Of a stretch of 64,000 nucleotides of DNA, positions 1 to 9,189 are shown in pieces. A program made the position numbers and the translations under genes. The notes below the pieces were generated by a model. The model was not told where the DNA came from. It saw only the letters and a list, made by a program, of their open reading frames with translations, and did no database searches. The stretch is from NCBI RefSeq assembly GCF_900636545.1, contig NZ_LR134290.1, positions 4,340,001 through 4,404,000 on the forward strand, read 5' to 3'. The stretch comes from Pseudomonas mendocina. GTDB taxonomy: Bacteria; Pseudomonadota; Gammaproteobacteria; Pseudomonadales; Pseudomonadaceae. Position 1 is the first letter of the stretch, and each line of letters begins with the position of its first letter.

Positions 1-858
1 CAGTTGACCGACCTGGACGGCGAACACCGCGTGCAGGTCAGCGCCAGCGATGACTGCCGTGAACTCGGCGAACAGGATCTGCTGTTCATCTGCACCAAGG
101 CACCGGCCCTGGCTGGCCTGCTGCCCGAATTGGCGCCGCTGATCGGCCCCGACACCGTGGTGGTGCCAGTGGTCAACGGCGTGCCCTGGTGGTACTTCCA
201 CGGCATCGAAGGCCGCTTCGCTCGGCATCGCGTCGAGGCCGTCGATCCCGGCGGCACGCTCAGCGCCAGCCTGGATCTGCGTCACGTACTCGGCTGCGTG
301 GTGTTCATCACTGCCGAAAGCAGCGCACCGGGCGTGGTGCGCTCGAACAACCCGCACCTGATGATCGTCGGCGAGCCGAACGGGCAGATGAGCGAACGCC
401 TGGAACGGGTGCGTGCGCTGATCGCCTCCAGCGGCATCGAGGCACGCACCACCGAGCGCATCCGCGACCAGCTGTGGACCAAGATCATCGCCAACCTGAC
501 CTCCAACCCACTGTCGGTAGTGACCGGCGCTACCCTGGAGCAGTTGTACGGCCAGGCCGAGCTGAAGGCGGTGGTGGCCAAGATCCTCCAGGAAACCCTG
601 CTCACCGCAGCGGCCTATGGCGCACGCATCGCCTTCGACCCGCAAACCTTCATGGAGCTGGGCGCCGGCATGGGCGCGGTACGCACCTCGATGCTGCAGG
701 ACTACGAACAGGGCCGCCCACTGGAGCTGGCCGCCATCGGCGACGCTGTCGTCGAGTTGGCCGGTTACCAGGGCCTGGCCATGCCCACCACCCAGGACAT
801 CCTCGCCCTGGCGCGCTTTCGCAGCGCACCCGGCCACGTCCATTCCCCCGCACATTGA
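1..858 (+). CDS. Ketopantoate reductase-like protein (ApbA/PanE family), 5' truncated
   Basis: The reading frame is open from the first base of the window, so the N-terminal Rossmann part with its NADP-binding glycines is missing. What remains (about 285 codons) covers the end of the nucleotide-binding domain (VVNGVPWW near codon 57) and the whole ApbA_C helical domain, including the K-x3-N-x3-N pattern in TKIIANLTSNPLS (codons 159-171) where the family keeps its catalytic Lys. The family reduces 2-dehydropantoate or related 2-oxo acids with NADPH. It sits 14 bp before a class II aldolase-type gene in an amine-catabolism block, so a paralogue working on another 2-oxo acid is at least as likely as a pantothenate enzyme. 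Substrate unknown. Confidence 0.8.
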   Translation, partial: QLTDLDGEHRVQVSASDDCRELGEQDLLFICTKAPALAGLLPELAPLIGPDTVVVPVVNGVPWWYFHGIEGRFARHRVEAVDPGGTLSASLDLRHVLGCVVFITAESSAPGVVRSNNPHLMIVGEPNGQMSERLERVRALIASSGIEARTTERIRDQLWTKIIANLTSNPLSVVTGATLEQLYGQAELKAVVAKILQETLLTAAAYGARIAFDPQTFMELGAGMGAVRTSMLQDYEQGRPLELAAIGDAVVELAGYQGLAMPTTQDILALARFRSAPGHVHSPAH

Positions 859-872
859 TACGAGACTTCGCC

Positions 873-1640
873 ATGAACGCCATGACCGATTTCAGCAAGC
901 CCGCCCACTGCAGCGACGAAGAATGGGCGCTGCGCGTCAAGCTCGCCTACTGCTACCACCTGGTGGACTGGTTCGGCTGGACCGAGACCATCTTCAACCA
1001 CATCTCCGCACGCCTGCCTGGCCCGGCGCATCACTACCTGGTCAACCCCTTCGGCCTGAACTACAGCGAAGTCACGCCGGGCAACCTGCTCAAGGTCGAC
1101 CTGCACGGCAAGAAACTCGAGCCCTCTCCCTACGACGGCAACCCCGCCGGCTTCGCCCTGCACAGCGCCGTGCATGGCGCGCGCGACGACATCCAGTGCG
1201 TGATCCACACCCACACCACACCGATCTCCGCCGTGGTGCAGAAGAAGCGCGGCTTCACCCATGACGACTTCTACGGCGCCCAGCTGCATGGCCGCATCGG
1301 CTACCACACCTTCGAGGGCATCACCCTGTTCGATGACGAGAAGACGCGGATGATCGAGAGCCTCGGCGACAAGCACGTGCTGGTGCTGCGCAACCACGGC
1401 ATCGCGGTAGGCGAGAGCAGCATCGAGAAGACCTTCTTCCTGCTCTGGACGGTGCAGCGCGCCGCCGAGAACCAGTGCGCCGCCGGCGCCCTGGGCGGCG
1501 AGGACAACCCACTGGAGGACGGCATCGCCGCCAAGTGCTCTGACCTCACCGCGATGCTGATCCGCGAGAGTGGTTTCGCCACCAAGTTCTATGACGCCAT
1601 GGTGCGCAAGATGCGCACCGAACGGGCCATGCACTGGTAA
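873..1640 (+). CDS. Class II aldolase/adducin family protein
   Basis: 255 residues. The ATG at 873 follows the upstream stop by 14 bp. Zn-ligand histidines of the aldolase II fold are visible as HTHTTP (His112, His114) and RNHGI (His175), with His97 in the ALHSAVH helix and NHIS at 42-45. Family members are Zn-dependent aldolases, epimerases or decarboxylases acting on small hydroxy-acids or sugar phosphates. The length and the N-terminal DWFGW-T-x3-FNHIS segment match the adducin-like subgroup common near catabolic genes in Pseudomonas, whose substrates are mostly unknown. It is probably co-transcribed with the ketopantoate reductase-like gene upstream and perhaps the chemoreceptor 43 bp downstream. 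Confidence 0.82.
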   Translation: MNAMTDFSKPAHCSDEEWALRVKLAYCYHLVDWFGWTETIFNHISARLPGPAHHYLVNPFGLNYSEVTPGNLLKVDLHGKKLEPSPYDGNPAGFALHSAVHGARDDIQCVIHTHTTPISAVVQKKRGFTHDDFYGAQLHGRIGYHTFEGITLFDDEKTRMIESLGDKHVLVLRNHGIAVGESSIEKTFFLLWTVQRAAENQCAAGALGGEDNPLEDGIAAKCSDLTAMLIRESGFATKFYDAMVRKMRTERAMHW

Positions 1641-1683
1641 GCGCACGGCCTGCCGCCGCAGGCCACAGCCGAGGAGTCGTGTC

Positions 1684-3240
1684 ATGCAAGCTGCCGCCAG
1701 CATCCCAACAGATTTCCAGGAGCCACCGATTTCCCGGCTCGATCCGCAGGGTGTCCTGCTCACCTGCAACGCCGCCTACCTGAACATGTGCGGTTACGCC
1801 GAACACGACCTGGTCGGCAAACCTCACGAACTGATCAACCACCCGCACATGCCGACATCGGTGATCGCCAGTATGTGGCGATCACTGCGCGCCGGCGTGC
1901 CGTGGACGGCGCCGGTGATGATCCGCCACAGGCAAGGTGACGCGGACTGGCACAACCTCTACGTCGTACCTCTGTTCGACGATGGCAAGCTGGCGGCGCT
2001 GGGTACCGTCTATCAACCTATCGAGCCGGCGCAGGCGCGCCAGGCCGAACGCCTCTATGCGCGCCTGGCACAGGGCCAGGCCCCCTGGACGCCCCTCCAG
2101 CGACTCAGCGAGCTGTTGCTGGGCCACGGCCTGCAACTGGCGCTCGGCCTGGGCCTGGCGCTGGCCACACTGCTGACCTACCTGCCCACGGCACTGGGTG
2201 TGCCGCTACTTCTGGCACTGGGCATCGCCGGGCTGCAACCGGCACTGCGCCAGCGCCAGCTGAGCCGCATCCTGCTTGCCCAGCACGCCCAGGCCTACAG
2301 CGACCCGCTGCTGACGCCGCTACACGCCCAACATCCCGGCCCGAGCAGCCTGCTGGCCATGGCCCTGGAAAGTCAGCGCGCGCGCATGAGCACGGTGATG
2401 TCGCGCATCTGCATCAACAGCGTGGTACTGCGTCAGCAGGCGCAGACCTCGGCCGACGTGGTGGAACACTCGGTCGAGCAACTGGATCGCCAAGTACGCG
2501 AAACCGAGCAGACCGCCGCCGCGATCAACCAGATGAGCGCCACCATTCAGGAGTTGTCGCGCAACCTGCAAAACACCGCGCAAGCCGCACAGAACGCCGA
2601 CCAGTTGGCCCGTGATGGCGAGCGCCTGTCCGACGACAGCCAGCGCTCGGCCCAGACCATGCGCCACTCGGTAAGCGAAATTGGCAAGGCAGTCGGCAGC
2701 CTGGCTGCGGCCATCGAATCCATCGGCGGCGTGGCCACGGTGATCCAGAGCATCGCCGAGCAGACCAACCTGCTGGCCCTCAACGCCGCCATCGAGGCCG
2801 CCCGCGCCGGCGAGTCCGGGCGCGGCTTCGCGGTGGTCGCAGACGAGGTGCGCAGCCTGGCCTCGCGCACCCGCGAATCGACCCACGAGATCCAGCGCTC
2901 GCTGGAAACCTTACGCCAGGACAGCGGTACGGCGCTGGCCACTGCCCAGCGCGGCGAACAGGCGGCCCTGCGCGCCAGCACCGACGTCGAGCAGGCGCGC
3001 CAGGCGCTAACGCGCATCTGCGCAGAGGTCGCGCAGATCAGCGGCATGAGCCTGCAGATGGCAGCCGCCATCGAACAGCAGGGCCAGGTCGCCGAGCAGA
3101 TCAACCAGCAGATCTCCGAGATCGCCGGCTTTACCGAACGCACCAGCCAACAGGCCGGACGCACCAGCGAGATCAGCCAGGCACTGCACCAGTTGGCCGA
3201 GTCGCAGTTGGGGTTGGCACAACGCTTCCTCAAAGGCTGA
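1684..3240 (+). CDS. PAS-domain methyl-accepting chemotaxis protein (Aer-like)
   Basis: 518 residues. An N-terminal PAS domain (about 10-110) is followed by a hydrophobic hairpin (about 144-190) and a long coiled-coil signalling domain. The MCP hairpin tip [20 protein letters not shown] starts at residue 357. There is no periplasmic ligand domain, which is the Aer layout: the receptor senses redox or energy state from the cytoplasm through PAS and signals to CheA/CheW. The start at 1684 was chosen because the upstream extension overlaps the aldolase gene in another frame and is not PAS-like. The position inside an amine-oxidation block suggests metabolism-dependent taxis toward the substrates (inference). 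Whether the PAS domain binds FAD or haem cannot be decided from sequence alone. Confidence 0.88.
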   Translation: MQAAASIPTDFQEPPISRLDPQGVLLTCNAAYLNMCGYAEHDLVGKPHELINHPHMPTSVIASMWRSLRAGVPWTAPVMIRHRQGDADWHNLYVVPLFDDGKLAALGTVYQPIEPAQARQAERLYARLAQGQAPWTPLQRLSELLLGHGLQLALGLGLALATLLTYLPTALGVPLLLALGIAGLQPALRQRQLSRILLAQHAQAYSDPLLTPLHAQHPGPSSLLAMALESQRARMSTVMSRICINSVVLRQQAQTSADVVEHSVEQLDRQVRETEQTAAAINQMSATIQELSRNLQNTAQAAQNADQLARDGERLSDDSQRSAQTMRHSVSEIGKAVGSLAAAIESIGGVATVIQSIAEQTNLLALNAAIEAARAGESGRGFAVVADEVRSLASRTRESTHEIQRSLETLRQDSGTALATAQRGEQAALRASTDVEQARQALTRICAEVAQISGMSLQMAAAIEQQGQVAEQINQQISEIAGFTERTSQQAGRTSEISQALHQLAESQLGLAQRFLKG

Positions 3241-3245
3241 GAACC

Positions 3246-3282
3246 TGGCAGCCAGGTACAAGAACTTGGCCGCCAGGATCAA
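3246..3282 (+). promoter_or_regulatory. Candidate FeaR-type tandem operator upstream of the PotD-like gene
   Basis: Two direct half-sites lie exactly 21 bp apart: TGGCA-N8-CAA at 3246-3261 and TGGCC-N8-CAA at 3267-3282. A -10-like TTGAAT follows at 3304-3309. The arrangement matches three other sites in this window (4626-4662, 12227-12263, and 12146-12182 on the minus strand) and resembles the E. coli FeaR site TGNCA-N8-AAA, which also occurs in pairs. The probable binder is the AraC-family protein at 9190-10140 (inference). Confidence 0.65.
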
Positions 3283-3374
3283 GCGACGCCCGGCGCAGGG
3301 CGATTGAATGGCGCACACGAGCTCATCGGCCAACCCGATGCCCTTCGCCATTCGTCCTGCCTGGAGGCCTTCCG

Positions 3375-4430
3375 ATGAAGCGGCTGTTCGCCTTGCTGCT
3401 CCTGCTTGCCAGCACCACCCATGCAGAGGAGGTACTGCGCGTCTATGGCTGGAAGGACTACATCGACCCGCGGGTGCTCGAGGACTTCCGCGCGCAGACC
3501 GGCATCACCGTCGATTACCAGGCGTTCACCACCTCAGATGAACTGCTCGCGGCGCTGGCCGCCGGCACCGATCACGACCTGGTGATGCCCAGCCATTTCA
3601 TGCTCGAACAACTGATCGCCGAGGGCCGCCTGGCGCCACTGGATACAGGCCGTTTGCGCCATCACGCCAGCCTCGATCCCTGGCTGCTGTCGACCCTGGC
3701 CGGCATCCCAGCTGCCAACCGGCATGCGGTGCCTTACCTGTGGGGCTCCATCGGCCTGGTGGTCGACCCGCAGCAGGCCCAGGCGCATTACAGCGACGCA
3801 CTGCCCAACAGTTGGCGCCTGCTGTTCGACCCCGAGCAGGCTGCGCAACTGAGCAACTGTGGCCTGGGCCTGCTGGACGCCGCCGAAGAAACCAGCTCGC
3901 TGCTGCTCAACTACCGTGGCAGGCGCCTGTCCGCCAGCAGCGACCGGCAGATCGTCCGTCAGTTGCGCAGCCTCGAGCCGGTCGCACCGCTGCTGCGTAC
4001 CCTGGATAACTGGACATTCGTCGACGAGCTGATCGCTGGCCGGCTGTGTCTGGCCATGGCCTGGAGCGGCCATGCAGTACGGGCGATGGAAGGCAATGCA
4101 CAGTTGCGTTACCAGATTCCAGACGAAGGCGCGGCGATCTATATCGACACCCTGGCGATCCCTACCCACGCCGCCAATCCGCAGTTGGCCTACCGCCTGA
4201 TCGACTTTCTCATCGACCCACCCGTGGCCATTCGTAACGCCCGCGCCACGCGTTTCTATCCGCCGCTGCCCAGCACTGCGCCCGCCATGCAGAGCTTCGC
4301 CGCCGAGCATCCGGCGCAAGTGCTGACGGCCGAGCAGCGACGCCGCAGCTACCTGCTGGAAAGCCTGCCGCCCCGCCAGAAGCAGATTCTCGACGACGCC
4401 TGGGCGCGAGTCAGGGCCGCCCGGCACTGA
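3375..4430 (+). CDS. PotD/SpuD-like periplasmic polyamine-type substrate-binding protein
   Basis: 351 residues with a Sec signal peptide (cut near residue 17, after THA). The start of the mature chain, LRVYGWKDYIDPRVLEDF, is the signature of the PotD/PotF/SpuD family of extracytoplasmic binding proteins for polyamines and related cations. No ATPase or permease genes lie next to it, so it is an orphan component. It may serve a transporter encoded elsewhere or feed a sensor. A tandem FeaR-type operator 92 bp before the start codon puts it under apparent common control with the amine dehydrogenase operon, suggesting a role in capturing an amine substrate (inference). An atypical feature is that the ligand pocket cannot be confirmed as putrescine- or spermidine-type. 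Confidence 0.85.
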   Translation: MKRLFALLLLLASTTHAEEVLRVYGWKDYIDPRVLEDFRAQTGITVDYQAFTTSDELLAALAAGTDHDLVMPSHFMLEQLIAEGRLAPLDTGRLRHHASLDPWLLSTLAGIPAANRHAVPYLWGSIGLVVDPQQAQAHYSDALPNSWRLLFDPEQAAQLSNCGLGLLDAAEETSSLLLNYRGRRLSASSDRQIVRQLRSLEPVAPLLRTLDNWTFVDELIAGRLCLAMAWSGHAVRAMEGNAQLRYQIPDEGAAIYIDTLAIPTHAANPQLAYRLIDFLIDPPVAIRNARATRFYPPLPSTAPAMQSFAAEHPAQVLTAEQRRRSYLLESLPPRQKQILDDAWARVRAARH

Positions 4431-4734
4431 CGGTGCCAGAGTGGCAGGCATCTACAACAAGCTGTCCGCCATGTTCAATTTTCCATTCTGGCTGGGTGCT
4501 ATGAATAACTCCCAGCAATTCTCCAATCCGCCCAGAACAGCCTACTGAGTACGGCGCTGGAGTTTTTGACCACGCCAGACTCGTACATAGCCCGTCGTAG
4601 ACAGGTTCAAGGCGCAGCGAAAATTTGGCAGCGACGTACAAAAGTCTGTCCAGCACGATCAATTTCTTCTGGCCGGCAAAGGCTTGAATGGTGCTTCGAC
4701 GATTTATCTCGATCCCTTCGCGAGAGGCCAACAC
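4431..4734. other. 304-bp intergenic region with FeaR-type operator
   Basis: No credible gene was seen here. The first 130 bp carry nothing recognisable. The second half holds the tandem operator at 4626-4662, a -10-like TTGAAT at 4684-4689 and a ribosome binding site GAGAGG at 4722-4727 for the GMC gene. Confidence 0.6.
4626..4662 (+). promoter_or_regulatory. Candidate FeaR-type tandem operator upstream of the GMC oxidoreductase operon
   Basis: Half-sites TGGCA-N8-CAA (4626-4641) and TGTCC-N8-CAA (4647-4662) are spaced 21 bp apart. The -10-like TTGAAT at 4684-4689 sits at exactly the same distance (58 bp from the first base of the operator) as in the PotD-like promoter, so the -35 region overlaps the promoter-proximal half-site. 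That layout is usual for AraC-family class II activation. Confidence 0.65.
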
Positions 4735-6435
4735 ATGCCACACCAGGAATATGACTACATTGTGATCGGCGCCGGCTCGGCAGGTTGTGTGGTCGCCGCC
4801 CGGCTGATCCAGCAAAGCGCCGGCAGCGTGCTACTGCTCGAAGCCGGCGGCAAGGACAGCAGCCCCTTCCACACCATGCCGGCCACCGTGGTTCAGGTGT
4901 TCCAGCAAAAGTCCTGGCCGTACATGACCGTGCCGCAAAAGCACTGCAACAACCGCGAGATGATCATCGCCCAGGGCAAGGTGCTCGGCGGCGGCAGCTC
5001 GGTGAACGGGATGATCTACATCCGCGGCCAGCAGCAGGATTACGACGACTGGGTGAGCGACTGGAATTGCCCGGGCTGGTGCTACCGCGACGTGCTGCCC
5101 TACTTCAAGCGCGCCGAAGCAAACGAGAGCCTGGGCAGCGAATACCACGGCCAGGACGGCCCGCTGCCGGTCAGCGAAAACCGTTATCGCCACCCGATGA
5201 CCATGGCCTTCGTGCGTGCCGGTCAGGAAATGGGCCTGCCTTACGTCAACGACTTCAACGGTGCATCCCAGGAAGGCGTCGGTTTCTACCAGACCACCAC
5301 CCGCAACGGCGCCCGCGCCAGCACCGCGCGCACCTACCTGAAATCAGTGCGCGACAGCAGCAGGCTGCGCGTGGTGACCGACGCCCTGGTGCACAAGGTG
5401 GTGATCGAACACGGCCGCGCCACCGGGGTGATCTTCAGCGAGAAAGGCAGCGCACCCACCACCGTCAACGCGCGCGAGGAAGTGATCCTCAGCGCCGGCG
5501 CCTTCGGCAGCCCGAAGATTCTCATGCTCTCCGGCATCGGCCCCAAGGAGCATCTGGCCGAACACGGTATCGAGACGCTGGTTGACCTGCCGGTCGGCAA
5601 GAACTTCCACGATCACCTGCACCTGTCGCTCAACGCGACTACCCATGAGCCCAACAGCATCCTCGGCGAAGACAAGGGTTTGCGCGGCCTCAAGCACATG
5701 GCGCAGTGGCTGGCGTTTCGCAGCGGCCTGCTGACCAGCAACATTCTTGAAGGCGGCGGCTTCATCGATACCCAGGGCACTGGCCGGCCGGACATCCAGT
5801 TCATGTTCCTGCCGGTGATGGACAACTTCGATAACACCCCAGGCGAGGTCGCTCCAGCGGCCGAGCATGGCCTGACCGTCAAGGTTGGCCACCTGCGCCC
5901 GAAGGCACGGGGCGAGGTGCGTTTGCGCAGCAGTAATCCCGCCGACCTGCCATTTATCGACCCCAATTACCTGGGCGATCCGGAGGATCTGCAAGGCCAG
6001 ATTCGCGCCGTGCAGGCGGGCCTGCGGCTCATGCAGCAGCCGGCGCTGCGCAGCCTGATCAAGAAGATTACCGCGCCTGAAAACATCGACTGGCGCGACA
6101 CTGCCGGGATCGAAGCCTTCGTGCGCAAGGCCATCAAGACCGTCTACCACCCCGGTGGCACCTGCCGCCTGGGCGTCGAGCCAAGTGACTCGGTGGTCGA
6201 CTTGCAGATGCGCGTACACGGCGTGCCCAACCTGCGGGTGATCGACCTCTCGGTGTGTCCACAGATCGCCAGCGGCAACACCAATGCGCCGGCCATCATG
6301 CTCGGCGAGCGTGGCGCCGACTTCATTCTCGGCAAGGCGCCTCTGGCACTGGATGCGCCAGCCGAGCAGACGCTCGACCTCACTCAGCTGCTCGGCGCCA
6401 ACGGCGCCTCACTCGCCGAAGCCAGCCGCTCCTGA
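4735..6435 (+). CDS. GMC-family FAD-dependent oxidoreductase (choline/alcohol dehydrogenase-like)
   Basis: 566 residues. The ATG at 4735 has a GAGAGG ribosome site 7 bp upstream. The N-terminal FAD dinucleotide motif is IGAGSAGC (11-18). The C-terminal GMC_oxred_C region has YHPGGTCRLG (His472) and SGNTNAPAIMLGERGAD (Asn515/Asn517), matching the catalytic His-Asn pair of choline- and glucose-oxidase relatives. Such enzymes oxidise alcohols to aldehydes in the cytoplasm, passing electrons to a membrane acceptor or O2. It heads a probable operon with a barrel protein and an aldehyde dehydrogenase, so the alcohol-aldehyde-acid sequence is the obvious reading. The natural alcohol is unknown; an aryl- or amino-alcohol related to the amine pathway is an inference from the shared operator. 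Confidence 0.88.
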   Translation: MPHQEYDYIVIGAGSAGCVVAARLIQQSAGSVLLLEAGGKDSSPFHTMPATVVQVFQQKSWPYMTVPQKHCNNREMIIAQGKVLGGGSSVNGMIYIRGQQQDYDDWVSDWNCPGWCYRDVLPYFKRAEANESLGSEYHGQDGPLPVSENRYRHPMTMAFVRAGQEMGLPYVNDFNGASQEGVGFYQTTTRNGARASTARTYLKSVRDSSRLRVVTDALVHKVVIEHGRATGVIFSEKGSAPTTVNAREEVILSAGAFGSPKILMLSGIGPKEHLAEHGIETLVDLPVGKNFHDHLHLSLNATTHEPNSILGEDKGLRGLKHMAQWLAFRSGLLTSNILEGGGFIDTQGTGRPDIQFMFLPVMDNFDNTPGEVAPAAEHGLTVKVGHLRPKARGEVRLRSSNPADLPFIDPNYLGDPEDLQGQIRAVQAGLRLMQQPALRSLIKKITAPENIDWRDTAGIEAFVRKAIKTVYHPGGTCRLGVEPSDSVVDLQMRVHGVPNLRVIDLSVCPQIASGNTNAPAIMLGERGADFILGKAPLALDAPAEQTLDLTQLLGANGASLAEASRS

Positions 6436-6514
6436 CTGCCCTTCGCCACCCTTGGTGCCCGCCGTGCGCCAAGGCTGGCGCTCGCCAGAACATCAGATCG
6501 AGGAACCACTATCC

Positions 6515-7408
6515 ATGCGCATTCCCTCCCAGCACCACCTGATTGCTCCGGGCCTTCTTTGCCTGCTCGCCCTCACCCAGAACGCATTGGCCACCGAGGG
6601 CGGCGGCGGCGCTTACGCCAACGGCAGCGAGGGTTTCATGACCGGCGCCCTGCCACCGCCAGGCACGTATCTAGTCAGCTACAACACCTATTACACCGCC
6701 AACAAATTCGCCAACGACAACCCGGCCTTCGACGATTTCGAGGTCAACACCGCCGCTACCATCCTTCGTGCGATTCACGTCACCGACAAGAAGATCCTCG
6801 GCGGCAACTGGGCAATGCATGCGTTTCTGGTCGCAGCAGATGTGGACGTAGACCTGGGTGCAGGCGGACGTCAGAACCACGCTGGCATGGGCGACTTCAT
6901 CTTCGATCCGCTTGCCATCGGCTGGCACAGCGGCAACTGGCACTGGATCGTCGGCATGGACATCTACCTGCCTACCGGTCGTTACGACAAGAACGAGCTG
7001 GCCAACATCGGCCGTAACTACGTCACCCTCGAACCGCTGTTCGCCTTCACCTACCGCAACGAGGCCGGTTACGAGTTTTCGATGAAGACCATGTTCGATC
7101 ACAACTACGAGAACCGCGACACCAATTACCGTTCCGGCAACGAGGTGCATGCAGATTTCGTCGCCGCCAAGCACTTCGGCAACTGGGGCGTAGGTATCGG
7201 CGGCTACGCCTACAGACAGGTAAGTGGCGACAGTGGCGAGGGCGCCGTACTGGGGGACTTCAAGGGTCGTGCAATGGCCCTCGGCCCGCAATTCACCTAC
7301 TCAATGACTGGCGGCCTGAACATCCAGGGCCGCTACCAGCACGAATTCGACGTACAGAATCGCCCGGAAGGCGACAAGTTCTGGCTGAACATAGCCATCC
7401 CTCTCTGA
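6515..7408 (+). CDS. Outer-membrane SphA/MetA-type phenol-degradation porin-like protein
   Basis: 297 residues with a signal peptide ending near ALA (about residue 26). The mature part starts with a Gly-rich TEGGGGAYANGSEGF segment, then alternating aromatic/polar beta strands, and ends in IAIPL. This is the pattern of the Phenol_MetA_deg (SphA) outer-membrane family found in aromatic-degradation clusters and thought to help uptake of hydrophobic substrates. The ATG at 6515 follows GAGG at 6500. It lies between the GMC and aldehyde dehydrogenase genes (79 and 27 bp gaps), so all three are likely one transcript. No direct evidence for the transported compound. Confidence 0.8.
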   Translation: MRIPSQHHLIAPGLLCLLALTQNALATEGGGGAYANGSEGFMTGALPPPGTYLVSYNTYYTANKFANDNPAFDDFEVNTAATILRAIHVTDKKILGGNWAMHAFLVAADVDVDLGAGGRQNHAGMGDFIFDPLAIGWHSGNWHWIVGMDIYLPTGRYDKNELANIGRNYVTLEPLFAFTYRNEAGYEFSMKTMFDHNYENRDTNYRSGNEVHADFVAAKHFGNWGVGIGGYAYRQVSGDSGEGAVLGDFKGRAMALGPQFTYSMTGGLNIQGRYQHEFDVQNRPEGDKFWLNIAIPL

Positions 7409-7435
7409 CCCTTAATCTCTACTTAGGATGATCCC

Positions 7436-8923
7436 ATGAGCGACATTTCCCTACTGCCCCAGGTACGCGAGTTCCTTCAGCGCAATCATGCCCATTTCAT
7501 CGACGGCCAGTACCGCGCCGGCACATCGGGCAAGCGCGTGCCCATCGTCAACCCGGCCAATGGTGAAGTGATCGCGCAGATCACCTGCGCCACCGCCGAC
7601 GAGGTCGAGTCGGCCGTCGCCGCCGCCCGCCGCACCTTCAAGGGCGAGTGGGCGCAAACCTCGCCCTACCAGCGCGGCGTGATCCTAAACCGCCTGGCCG
7701 ATCTGATGGAGGCCAACGGCGAGGAACTGGCGCAACTGGAAACCCTCTGCTCGGGCAAGTCCATCCACCTTTCACGGATGTTCGAAGTCGGCCAGAGTGC
7801 CATCTTCCTGCGCTACTACGCCGGCTGGACGACCAAGATCAACGGTGAGACCATGAGCCCGTCGTTCCCGTCCATGGCGGGCGAGCAGTACACCGCCTTC
7901 ACCCGCCGCGAGCCAGTGGGCGTGGTGGCAGGCATCGTGCCGTGGAATTTCTCGGTGATGATCGGCGTGTGGAAAATCGCCGCCGCCCTGGCCACCGGCT
8001 GCACCCTGGTGCTCAAACCCAGCGAGTTCACCCCGCTGACCCTGCTGCGCCTGGCCGAACTGGCGATCGAGGCCGGTGTGCCGGCCGGTGTGTTCAACGT
8101 GATCAATGGCACCGGCGAGGTGGGCGCCAGCCTGATCGAACACCCGCAGGTGGCCAAGGTGTCGTTCACCGGCTCGGTACCCACCGGACTCAAGGTCGGT
8201 CAGAGCGCCATGGCCGCCAACCTCACCCGCGTGACCCTGGAGCTGGGTGGCAAAAACGCTGCCGCGCTGCTGCCCGACGCCAATATCGACGGCGCGGTGG
8301 CTGGCCTGATCCAGACCGGCTACGTCCATCAGGGCCAGGTCTGCGCCGCACCGGAGCGCATCTACGTGCACCGCTCGCAACTCGATGAGACCCTGGCCAA
8401 GTTCACTGCGGCCCTGCAAGGCATGAACATCGGCTCGCCGCTGGATGAGAGTGTCAACTTCGGCCCACTGGCCAACAAGCCGCAGTTCGACAAGGTTTCG
8501 CAGTTCCTGCAACTGGCGCGCGAGCAAAGCCAGGTAGTCTGCGGCGGCAAGCCGCTGGCCCGCGCCGGCTACTTCGTCGAGCCGACCGTGGTGCTGGCCA
8601 ACGGGCCGCAGGATCGCCTGCTGCACGAGGAAACCTTCGGCCCGATTCTCTGCGTGCTGCCCTACGACGAGGTCGAGGAGCTGCCGGCACTGATCAACGA
8701 TTCGCCGTTCGGCCTCACCGCCAGCGTGTGGACCAACGACCTGTCGCGTGCGCTGCGTCTGATCCCGCAGATCGAAGCCGGTACGGTGTACGTCAACATG
8801 CATACCTTCCTCGACCCCTCGGTGCCCTTCGGCGGCATCAAGGCCTCCGGCACCGGTCGTGAATTCGGCAGCGCCTTCATCGACGATTACACCGAACTGA
8901 AATCGGTGATGATCCGCTACTGA
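7436..8923 (+). CDS. feaB: NAD-dependent aldehyde dehydrogenase, phenylacetaldehyde dehydrogenase (FeaB) type
   Basis: 495 residues, full length for the family. Catalytic residues are in place: Asn171 in PWNF, Glu269 in LELGGKN and the nucleophile Cys303 in GQVCAA. Long stretches, such as REPVGVVAGIVPWNF and the end SVWTNDLSRAL, resemble E. coli FeaB, which oxidises phenylacetaldehyde (from phenylethylamine) to phenylacetate in the cytoplasm. Here it is the last gene of the GMC-porin-ALDH operon and is followed by a FeaR-like regulator gene, repeating the E. coli feaR-feaB partnership. It would take the aryl-acetaldehyde made in the periplasm by the TTQ dehydrogenase. Related betaine or styrene-pathway aldehyde dehydrogenases (StyD) are the main alternatives. 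Confidence 0.85.
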   Translation: MSDISLLPQVREFLQRNHAHFIDGQYRAGTSGKRVPIVNPANGEVIAQITCATADEVESAVAAARRTFKGEWAQTSPYQRGVILNRLADLMEANGEELAQLETLCSGKSIHLSRMFEVGQSAIFLRYYAGWTTKINGETMSPSFPSMAGEQYTAFTRREPVGVVAGIVPWNFSVMIGVWKIAAALATGCTLVLKPSEFTPLTLLRLAELAIEAGVPAGVFNVINGTGEVGASLIEHPQVAKVSFTGSVPTGLKVGQSAMAANLTRVTLELGGKNAAALLPDANIDGAVAGLIQTGYVHQGQVCAAPERIYVHRSQLDETLAKFTAALQGMNIGSPLDESVNFGPLANKPQFDKVSQFLQLAREQSQVVCGGKPLARAGYFVEPTVVLANGPQDRLLHEETFGPILCVLPYDEVEELPALINDSPFGLTASVWTNDLSRALRLIPQIEAGTVYVNMHTFLDPSVPFGGIKASGTGREFGSAFIDDYTELKSVMIRY

Positions 8924-8935
8924 CAGGCTGCAAAC

Positions 8936-8961
8936 GGGCCGCCAGCCACTCTCGGCGGCCC
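8936..8961 (+). terminator. GC-rich hairpin after the aldehyde dehydrogenase gene
   Basis: GGGCCGCC at 8936-8943 pairs with GGCGGCCC at 8954-8961 across a 10-nt loop, 13 bp after the stop. There is no clear U tract, so termination efficiency is uncertain. Confidence 0.5.
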
Positions 8962-9167
8962 GCTCCCTCACCGACCTCCGCTCCCCCTCGCCACATCCCC
9001 AGCCCTTCCCCCGAACCAGCGAACAGGCGAATATCCGGCCGCATGAAGAAAACCGACCATTGATCTCAGCGCGATATCACCCAGCGGTTTCTGGCTCAAA
9101 AAATGCTTGAATATTCACGTTATTTGCCAAGTGTGCAGAAACGACACAAACAGCGCACCAAAACATA

Positions 9168-9175
9168 AAAAATAA
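9168..9175 (+). promoter_or_regulatory. Possible Hfq/Crc CA motif before the feaR-like start
   Basis: AAAAATAA matches the AANAANAA catabolite-activity motif bound by Hfq with Crc in Pseudomonas. It lies directly upstream of the ribosome site GTGAGG (9177-9182). This would let preferred carbon sources block translation of the activator. Short A-rich motifs arise by chance, so this is tentative. Confidence 0.35.
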
Positions 9176-9189
9176 AGTGAGGTTGCCTC

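Noticed and set aside
9132..9189. FeaR-type site before the regulator's own gene
   Set aside because: TGCCA-N8-GAA occurs once near 9127, but there is no second half-site at 21 bp either side.
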